This document shows, piece after piece, positions 56,620 to 64,000 of a DNA stretch of 64,000 nt. This DNA is from Dendrobium chrysotoxum (Eukaryota; Streptophyta; Magnoliopsida; Asparagales; Orchidaceae). The stretch spans positions 28,077,556 through 28,141,555 of the forward strand of contig CM034298.1 of assembly GCA_019925795.1 (NCBI GenBank), written 5' to 3'. Within the stretch, counting starts at the first letter, position 1; the number at the start of each line of letters is the position of its first letter. The translations under genes and the position numbers were made by a program. The notes below the pieces were generated by a model. It made no database searches. It was not told the DNA's origin and was given only the letters and a program-made list of their open reading frames with translations.

Positions 56620-57120
56620 TCATGCATGTAAAAAAAGGAGAAACTAAAAGTATGGAAGATGTACTTCGATGGAGTGTGGTTAATTAATATGCCTGGCCTC
56701 CAAATCTGGGAAAAGCTCAAGCTGAAATTGGTCTCATTTTCATAGCACCAGAAGGAGGCAGAAAGAGATTCTCATTCAACTTAACTAAACCTCAAACCAA
56801 TAATGAAGCTGAAGATGCGCTTTGATAGTGGGTCTGTAGATTGCAATCTCGATCAGGATCAAAAGCCTCTAAATAAATTGTGATTCCTAACTTATTATAA
56901 ATTAGGATCTAGGAGTTTACAAAATCACCAAATTTGAGTTAGCCTATTATCATCAGCAAGTTTTTTAGCTTATGAAGTAAATTTTAGCCATCAAATTGGC
57001 TCGAGCTCCCTGAGCCCAAAATAGCAAAGCCAACCGCCTGGCCAATTTGGCTAAAGAAATGGCAAATATGAATGACGAGTGGCCTATACTGATTGAAGTC
57101 TACACTCATCGGGTCCTAGA
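56620..57120 (+). pseudogene. Second RNase H (Tat-type), degenerate
   Basis: WKMYFDG near 56,650 carries the first Asp. After a frameshift comes AEIGLIFIAPEGGRKRFSFN and TNNEAEDAL with the Glu. Later NSKANRLANLAKEMANM (about 57,025) stands where an ADxLAxLA motif is expected, with Asp replaced by Asn. An extra RNase H between the RT-linked RNase H and integrase is characteristic of the Tat lineage. Confidence 0.75.
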
Positions 57121-57439
57121 GCCAGTGATACTATAAGTCCCATAGGAAGAGAGAATATTAAATTTAAGCCAGTAGGATGCAACTTTGGTTGATCTACAAC
57201 CTCCCCAATAAGTTGATATTAAAAATCAAATAGAGGAACATCAAGTAGCCAAGAGAAGTCACGAATCTTGACAAACTTTAGAATCGTGGTGGTATTGTTT
57301 AGATGTAGAAGAAGAAGATGATTGTAAGTAACCTTTCATCGACTATTTTAAAGAAAGTAAAGTCCCAATAGGTAAATCTCTAGTTACACAAATACAGAAA
57401 GAGCCTTATGATATACGTTCATTAATAACACACTGTATC

Positions 57440-58147
57440 AGGGAACTTTTGACCAAATATGGCAAAGGTGCCTAAGGACTAAAGAAGCTGATAGGGTGGT
57501 AGCAGAAGTTAATGAAGGACTCTATTGAGCACACCAATCATATCCCAAGATGGTCGTCAAAATCAAGAGAATTGGATATTATTGGCTGTTAATTGTGAAG
57601 GATTATATTGATCATGCTAAGAGGTGTCACGAGTATCAAATTCATGATGATGTTATACATCAACCATCAAATCCACTGCATTTATAATAGCATCCTGGCC
57701 ATTTGAATGGTGGGGCAATGATGTAATTAGACCAGTAGATTCACCATCCTTAGCAGGACATTGCTCTATTCTAGCAGCAATAGACTACTTCTCTAACTAG
57801 GCAGAAGTGGATCCATTCAAAGAAGTCACATCTGATCATGAGATTAATTTCTTTACCCATAATATTATCTATAGATTCAATGTACTATGCCACATAATCT
57901 CAAACAATAACACGGCTTTCAAAAGTACTAAAATTTATAAGTTTGTCGATAGATATAATGCTGCTTGGCGATATTTATCTATATACAATCCATGGGCAAA
58001 TGGATTAGCGAAAGCCTTCAACAAGATGATGGTGAAGTTATTAAAGAAGATTCTCACCAAGAATAAAAGAGAGTGGCATATGAAGATGGCAAAGGGGCTG
58101 GGGGTGTATCGTATAACTTATAAAATGCCAACCAAAGCCACTCGTTA
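57440..58147 (+). pseudogene. Gypsy integrase, N-terminal and core part
   Basis: A zinc-binding-like region (VKDYIDHAKRCHEYQIHDD, about 57,600-57,655) has one Cys replaced. The core begins WPFEWWGNDVI with the first Asp, and stops follow. From 57,807 the frame is open (KEVTSDHEINFFTHNIIYRF). At the second catalytic site ISDNGTAF reads ISNNNTAF (Asp lost). At the third, GLAEAFNK reads GLAKAFNK (Glu to Lys). The gene is cut at 58,147 by the solo LTR and resumes at 59,897. Confidence 0.88.
58143..58147 (+). repeat. Target-site duplication of the solo LTR (left)
   Basis: CGTTA, matching CATTA at 59,897-59,901 in 4 of 5 positions. The integrase codons on the two sides join in frame across the insertion. 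Confidence 0.8.
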
Positions 58148-59896
58148 TGAAAGTTCGATAGGGATGTTAAGCCCTTGTGAACTAGTCTCGAGGCTAACCA
58201 AGAGGGGGCGGTGAATTGGTAGTTTTAAAATTTTGAGAGCAAAACAACGATTAAGAAAATCTTTTTGAATGTTTTAAAACTTTTGCAGTTATGTGATGTT
58301 GTGCAGATTCTTAACAATAATAAAATAACACTACAATCACACAATCATCAACAGGAAAATAAATGCAAAAAATAATTAGAAAGAACACACCAGATTTTAT
58401 AGTAGTTCGATCAACTTGACCTACGTCTACTCCCTAGAGCTTACCCTCCGGGTATTACACTAACACTAAGTGACTCTCCTTCTGCTCCCACAGCAAGGCG
58501 GAGAAGCCTATACAAAAACACCTTTCCACCAACCCGGTTAGGTAAAGAAACTGAACTCCTTTCGCTTCCTCCTAAAGCAGGCAGAGAACCTCGACTCCTT
58601 TTTCTTCTTCCTGAAGTAGGCAGAGAACCTGTACTCCTTTCACTTCCTCCTGATGTAGGCAGAGAACCTAGATCTTCTTACGAATGATCCTCCCACAGAG
58701 ACACTGATAAGACAAGAGACGAAGAACAGAGAAGATGACTCAGATCCTTACTTGGAGCAACCTTTATGAATCCCTCACAAACTCAGCCTCACAAGATCCT
58801 CTCTCTCTTTCCCAGCTCTCTCTCTCTCTCTCTCTCAAGGTTTTCTCTGCAAAGGAAAGTGGCAAAAGATCTCAACGATTAAACAAAAGAGATTTTAGAA
58901 GGAGGGCTCAAAAAGTGCCCTAAAATTCAATTTGATGATGTCGATTGTACAGTACGATCCAATATCGTATTGTACGATCAGATCAAAAATAGTGTCACCA
59001 AGTACGAATGCAAATGAACAGTTCACAAATTTTACGAACATCATACCGTACGATCCATTGATCGTACAGTACGATCAACTTATTCTTAACTATTTATACA
59101 GGATGATCTATGGGTTGAATAAAATTCATCTCTGTCCATCATCCCGCACTGTACGATTCATACAGTAAGATTAGTTTATTTCAGCCCATCGTCCGGTATG
59201 ATATGAAAATCCTCCAGGATGATTAGTATCAAAATTGTGGTTTGGCCTGGTACGATCTACGGGACGACCCAAAATCATCTCTGTCCATCGTACCATATGA
59301 TCGACATCACACAGTACGATCAAATATAATTAAGAAACTAAGATTTAATTGCCTAATTATGGGGGATAATTTTGGCAAGATTTTAGATGATCGTACTATA
59401 AGATTGACATCATACAGTATGATTGACATCATACTGTACGATTAGTTCGAAAACTCAAAATTCAAATCTTACCAAAATAGTCCTGGCGGCTAGGGTTTTT
59501 CAAATCATACAGTATGATATGGATCATACAGGATAATTAGTTCTCAAAACTAATCATTCAGAATTAGTTATAAGCCTGTTTATTAATGACCTATCGTACA
59601 ATATGATGGAAAAATCATACAGTATGATGTTTTTTAAGAGAAACACTAAATTACTCAAAAACTCCGCCTGAGTGTGTGTGTGCAAGGTTACTTAGCTAGG
59701 GGATCCTTTACATTACATTTGACTTAATAAAGATGAAAAGATTACATTGGACCTGAATTACAAAATAGACTGACTCGATCTTGGGATGGCTTGAATTTGC
59801 AATTGATCTTACGGACCTGAAAGATTAGACAATCAACCAGAAACAGAAATGTTTGCTATCATCAAAGTCATAGTCCTTGAAACTAGATTCACAACA
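58148..59896 (-). mobile_element. Solo LTR of the Copia-1 family inside Gypsy integrase
   Basis: On the minus strand it starts TGTTGTGAATC at 59,896 and ends GAACTTTCA at 58,148 (1,749 bp). It has the family layout in reverse: CGAGGCTAACCAAG near 58,190, the 40-bp type repeat (58,545-58,680), a (TC)n tract at about 58,800-58,840, and the palindromic array (58,930-59,650). Gypsy integrase sequence abuts both ends, with no PBS or internal region. So it is a solo LTR, the usual product of LTR-LTR recombination. Confidence 0.92.
58930..59650. repeat. Palindromic-word array with changed half-sites, solo LTR
   Basis: Most words here are built on GTACGAT or GTATGAT arms instead of GGATGAT. GATCGTACAGTACGATC at 59,062-59,078 is a perfect 17-bp dyad, and ATCATACAGTATGAT at 59,504-59,518 a perfect 15-bp dyad. 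Others include ATCATACTGTACGAT and ATCGTATTGTACGAT. They again come in pairs about 5-10 bp apart. Confidence 0.88.
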
Positions 59897-60430
59897 CATT
59901 ATTCACTGGTGTTTGGGGATTAAGTAGTGTTGCCACTAGACGTTGAACTATCATCTCTTCATATTGCTATCCAGAATGAGCTTACTTAAGAGCAAAATGC
60001 TCAGTTGAGAATGGAAGAGCTGGATGCACTTAATGAAGTCAGATTACAAGCTCAACAGAACCTAAAGATTTACTGAGCAAGGATGACAAAGTCCTTTGAT
60101 CGAACGACACACTATCGTTGAGAATGGAAGAGCTGGATGCACTTGATGAAGTCAGATTACAAGCTCAACAGAACCTAAAGATTTACTGAGCAAGTATGAC
60201 AAATTCCTTTGATCGAACGACAAACTATCGTACATTTCAAGAGGAAGAATTGGTCCTGGTGTAAAGAAGGCCAATCATCCCGCACTAAAAAACTGGTGGC
60301 AAATTTGTATCTAACTGGGAGAGCCCTTTTATTATCAAAAAGGAGTACCAGGGAGGAGCTTATCAACTCATCGATCTGCATGATCGGAGTCCCATGCCAC
60401 CGATCAATAGTAGATACTTAAAAAAGTAGT
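59897..60430 (+). pseudogene. Gypsy integrase, C-terminal part
   Basis: The integrase resumes directly after the TSD with SLVFGD and VVLPLDVELSSLHIAIQNEL. A run similar to AQLRMEELDALNEVRLQAQQ follows, then it repeats because of a 113-bp tandem duplication. The end (about 60,225-60,430) has TGGKFVSNWESPFIIKKEYQ, GAYQLIDLHD and PINSRYLKK, the usual C-terminus of Tat integrases. Several stops are present. Confidence 0.85.
60004..60229. repeat. Tandem duplication, 113 bp x 2, in integrase
   Basis: Units 60,004-60,116 and 60,117-60,229 both start GTTGAGAATGGAAGAGCTGG and end CACACTATC or CAAACTATC, with only a few differences. As 113 is not a multiple of three, the duplication shifts the frame. 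Confidence 0.95.
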
Positions 60431-60791
60431 ATACCTAAGGATTAAAGTTCTATACTTAATGCACCATGTAATAGTTAAAATGTTATATATATATTTGGTG
60501 ATATATGTACTTATTTTCTTGAAATTTTCTTATAATACAAGAAAATGTTTCAAGTATCTCACAAAAATCCCCTACAAGATAAGGGGCATTTTAAATATTT
60601 ATTTGGGGTCAGCATCGCAGTGCGTGCCAAAATCCTTAAATAAATATTTAAAATTATTAAATACAAAATTTAAATGGTTCTCTCCTATGAGACAGAAAAA
60701 TTCTATTATTCATTTGAGTATACATCATACTTGGTGCCGAGATCTCCAAATGAATATTTGAGATTTTAAAGTATAAAACCTATCTAACTCT
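60431..60791. other. Sequence between Gypsy pol and alignable 3' LTR
   Basis: AT-rich, no ORF of note. It holds a near-inverted pair (TTAAATATTTATTTGG and CCTTAAATAAATATTTAAAA) at about 60,590-60,650. It may include the polypurine tract and the true start of the 3' LTR, which I could not place. Confidence 0.35.
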
Positions 60792-62625
60792 AGCATTGCA
60801 CTTGCATGATAATATGTTGTATATGCATGTGTCATAACTCACATAATGTATTAAATGGGATGTCATTTGACATTGTTACTGCATTCCAAAGATAACCTCT
60901 ATGTATATATTTATAAGACACCAAGGATTTCATTATAGCATGTTGCCTCGATATTGCTATTGCATTCCAAAAAGACCTCTAGCATGCATATGTAAGATGT
61001 CGAGGATTTCATTCTAGGGGGCCATTTTAACATTGCTATTACATTTTAAAATGACCTCTTATATGCATTGGTAGGATGCAGAGGATATCACTATAGTATG
61101 TCATTTGACTTTATAAGTGCATTTCAAAAAACCATCCTCTGGCATGTACTTATAATAAGTAGAGAGTTTCACTCAAGTGTAACATTTGACACTGCAATTG
61201 CATTACAAAAATTATATCTTGTACACGCATGAATATATTACATGAAATATATCCAATGGCATATACAAGCATTAGTCCTGACAAGCGTGTTAAAAGAACA
61301 CATATGATATTTAAGGATGCTAGACGAGACTGTAAATAAATTTAGATTTGAACCCGATCCTCTATCAACAAATGGGCAGAGTCGACAAGGGTCAATCAAC
61401 AAAAAATCATGTTTAGTAATTCTCTGATGAGGGCCATATTGAATGTAAATCTCAATCGGAGGGGATTATATATTTTTAAATGCCATCAAACTTTAATAAA
61501 ATGTAAATATTTTCAAATGACCTCAATGACACCCCAATAATGGCCATGTTGAATGATAATCTCAACCAGAGGGGACTATAAACATTCAGAATTCCTATAA
61601 ATACTCATAAAATCCAAAACTCCAAAAATACCAAAAACTCAAGAATATTTAAAATTAAGACTAACAATCAAATATTTAAAGCAAATATCCATTCACCATC
61701 CATAATAGTTTATCGAGGTGGACATATCTGAAAACTAATTTAGCTCACAAAGAGTTATTATCTAATCTAGAATAACACTAGGATTCATTCTCAATCTTTC
61801 TCTTGCTAGTAAGGATGTGGCACGTATCCTATAACTGGTGGTTTCATCGCCAAATGGCGCAACACCATGGGTTTTTTTACTAAATGGCACTATAGGTAAT
61901 AGTTATGATTGGGACCCTCTGAACCGGGTTGTTCACCGTAAAATGGCACTATTATATTACGATTATGGTCAGTGCCTGTATACTCCTCAGTGGCATCAAA
62001 TCATTGAGATATGGATCAAAAGGATATACTCGATAGAGCAAAAAGCCCTCTATCAACTAAGGTGGATTCAAATATATTCCCTTAGATAAACATCCACCCC
62101 ATGTCTATAAGGTACCCTTGGACGATGCAACCCATGGCTACTAATAAGGATCCTTCTATCAAGTTTGGTCGATTACCTCCTCTAATAGACCATGATGGCC
62201 TGGGATAATGGAACCATGGGATCTTGATCGGGCTCATCACCATTCCCCCACCATCCATATTAAGTGTGAGATGGTGAAAATTTTAATTTTAAATATTAAA
62301 TCTTAAACCCTAAACTAATGCTGCTACTATATGTTGAATATCACATATCTATGGATATGATGTATTTATTGATAACTACCATTAATCAATAGTTCTCTCT
62401 TATGATCAGGAAGGTAATTATTATAGGGGCTTAAGCCTATAGGAAATCAGAACTCAGATCATAAAGTACTCAACAAATGAGGGGGAAATCTCTAGGCGTG
62501 TCTTATCTATTATCTCAATATGCCTTCTGAAAATTTACCCCAAAACATAATTCGCTAAAAATCCCCCCGAAAGCAAAAAAAGTGAGGGTACAGGGAGGCC
62601 GGGGCTCAAATTTTTGGAGCCCACA
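60792..62625 (+). repeat. Gypsy 3' LTR
   Basis: Collinear with 48,121-50,008. Shared features are the 80-bp tandem array, a CTCAATCGGAGGGGA-type repeat, CCAAATGGC(A/G)CAACACCATGGG and the end AAATTTTTGGAGCCCACA. It contains only one copy of the region duplicated in the 5' LTR. Confidence 0.8.
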
Positions 62626-64000
62626 TCTAGGTTAGGCTAGGCTGGTGATTTAATTTGGTTTTCTTAGAGTACCTTGCTTAGAGAGTACTCATGTTTGTGT
62701 ATTTACTTTTTCTACTATGGATGTCATATTTATATTTTTGTTGATGCTAGGGATCGGATTAAAATTCAGAACCGTGCAATTTTATTTCAATTTAAGTTTA
62801 TATATATACTCACACTTCACTATTTCATGTGTGTATTTTATAATTATTCTCTTTATATTACTACAAAAGAAGAATGTTCCAAGAAAATGATGTAAAGGCA
62901 AATATACAGATATATACAGATCTTTGTATAACTAAATTGAGTTATACAGTGTCAAGTGTTATAAAAGATTAAAAATGATTCTTTATATACAAATATTGGT
63001 TCCAAAAGAAAATGATTCTTCTCTTTTGAAGATCATTATCTTTTGGAATATTATAGAAGATCCAGCATTCAAAAGATTAAAAACCAAAAAAAATAATTAT
63101 ATTCAAATCTACTTTATGTTGGAGTAGAAATCCAAGCTTGTTGTTGGTGGAGCTTGGCAACCTTTTCTTTGTAGCAGACCCTGGGTTATACTTAAAAATT
63201 ATAAATGAATAAAAGTTCTTTTATTTATACATTATAATTCATGCATCATTTTATTGCACAGTCAAATACATATTATAGAGCACTGATTACAAAATTTTTT
63301 AAATTATAATTCTTTGATTCCTAGGATAGAGCCTATCTAATCTTGCATTTATATGGTGGTTGATTATGCTTAGGATTGTTAGCTAGCAGCTCAATCAATG
63401 AAAGTATAAGCTTAAATTATATACAACCACTCCATCTCTACACATTCCTGTTCTATTCTATTCTTTCAAAATTGAAAAATAAAAAATCTAAATCTAAATA
63501 TCAAGTGAACTATATAATTTATAATCCACATCTTGTGCATTAAAATCTATTAACCCAACCATTTCTTCAAATCTATATGCATTTGAAAGCTTTAGTCTTC
63601 ACATTAATTAAGAGTATTCTTTTAGGATATATAATTATTTATAGGGGCTTGCTCTTCTAAGAAGTCTAAAACCTAGAATCAAAATAAACCTTACCTTAGT
63701 TTCTTTTCTAAGATAGGAGGAAAATTTATGGATATAAACCTATGATTTGAACACTAATTTAGTTTCATAATCAAAAGATAAGTGAATATTCCTTTTATCC
63801 TTAAGGGTCATTTAAATGTTCCTCATATATTAAATTATGTAAACAAATATATAAATTTATCTTCACAATTAAATGATAAAGGAATATTCCCTTTTATCCT
63901 TATAGATAAATTGAATATTCCTTATATAGTTTGATTATGAAAATAAATTTATTAATGTACTTTCATAATTAAAATTATAAGTGAATATTCTTTTTTATCC
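62626..64000. other. Unclassified AT-rich right flank
   Basis: No gene, LTR pair or tandem repeat is recognised. At about 63,120-63,185 the plus strand resembles the reverse complement of 3,100-3,190, sharing AGCAGACCCTGGGTT, so a small fragment of the long Gypsy LTR may be present. The flank contains a duplicated AAATATA(T)AAATTTAT-type stretch near 63,840 and 63,940. Confidence 0.35.

Larger units (their letters stand above)
45922..62625 (+). mobile_element. Tat/Ogre-like Gypsy element with both LTRs, degenerate
   Basis: LTR homology is clear between 48,121-50,008 and 60,792-62,625. A PBS lies at 50,014-50,032. Gag, protease, RT, RNase H, a second RNase H and integrase follow in Gypsy order. 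The extra RNase H before integrase and the integrase C-terminal wording (GAYQLID, PINSRYLKK) fit the Tat lineage. Every domain carries stops, frameshifts or lost catalytic residues. A Copia solo LTR is nested in integrase. The left limit is uncertain. Confidence 0.87.

Noticed and set aside
58930..59650. Resemblance to a CRISPR array (regular short palindromic repeats)
   Set aside because: Spacing is irregular, words vary, there are no uniform spacers or cas genes, and the array lies inside a plant LTR.
60459..60761. 100-residue ORF between Gypsy pol and LTR
   Set aside because: AT-rich, Lys/Tyr/Ile-heavy text with no family resemblance; likely chance.
1..64000. A host gene, tRNA or rRNA
   Set aside because: All frames with recognisable protein text belong to LINE, Copia, Gypsy or CACTA elements, and I found no cloverleaf-like or rRNA sequence by eye.

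Overview
This window looks like nuclear DNA from a flowering plant. It is AT-rich and gene-poor, and it is built almost entirely of retrotransposons nested in one another. I found no host protein-coding gene, rRNA, tRNA or CRISPR array. The plant call rests on the element types: LINEs of the plant L1 kind (DUF4283-like ORF1, endonuclease, RT, RNase H), SIRE/Maximus-like Copia elements primed by initiator Met-tRNA, a Tat/Ogre-like Gypsy with a second RNase H, and a CACTA transposon fragment. I cannot name the species.

Layout. (1) 1-13,102: a minus-strand Gypsy LTR (about 1,449-6,719) with a Tat-like primer-binding site beside it at 1,422-1,440, then a second partial LTR copy (8,659-13,102). 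Between them lie unclassified DNA and a 190-bp tandem array. (2) 13,103-14,620: unclassified DNA, a C29A14 homopolymer, and a cluster of imperfect palindromic words. (3) 14,621-20,555: one LINE (outer) carrying a second, 5'-truncated LINE (inner) inside its ORF1. Both have recognisable target-site duplications (TSDs). (4) 20,930-24,925: a decayed Copia pol, a third Gypsy-LTR fragment and a CACTA fragment. (5) 24,926-38,182: a minus-strand Copia element (Copia-1). Its gag and pol are broken, and its 5' LTR is split by a 7.1-kb LINE (LINE-3) with a perfect 14-bp TSD. (6) 39,689-45,597: a 5.9-kb Copia relative that keeps both LTRs, PBS and gag but has no pol, as in TR-GAG elements. (7) about 45,922-62,625: a Tat-like Gypsy with both LTRs. 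Its 5' LTR carries a 1.57-kb tandem duplication, and its integrase is interrupted by a solo LTR of the Copia-1 family with a 5-bp TSD. (8) 62,626-64,000: unclassified AT-rich flank.

How the parts relate. Four LTRs of one Copia family lie within about 31 kb: the split LTR of Copia-1, the two LTRs of the gag-only element, and the solo LTR. Each carries an array of 15-17-bp palindromic words whose two arms change together, plus a roughly 40-bp tandem repeat near the 3' end. The conserved dyad symmetry despite changing sequence is the most unusual signal I see. Every element is defective by stops, frameshifts, deletions or lost catalytic residues. Any present movement of the gag-only element would depend on intact relatives elsewhere in the genome.
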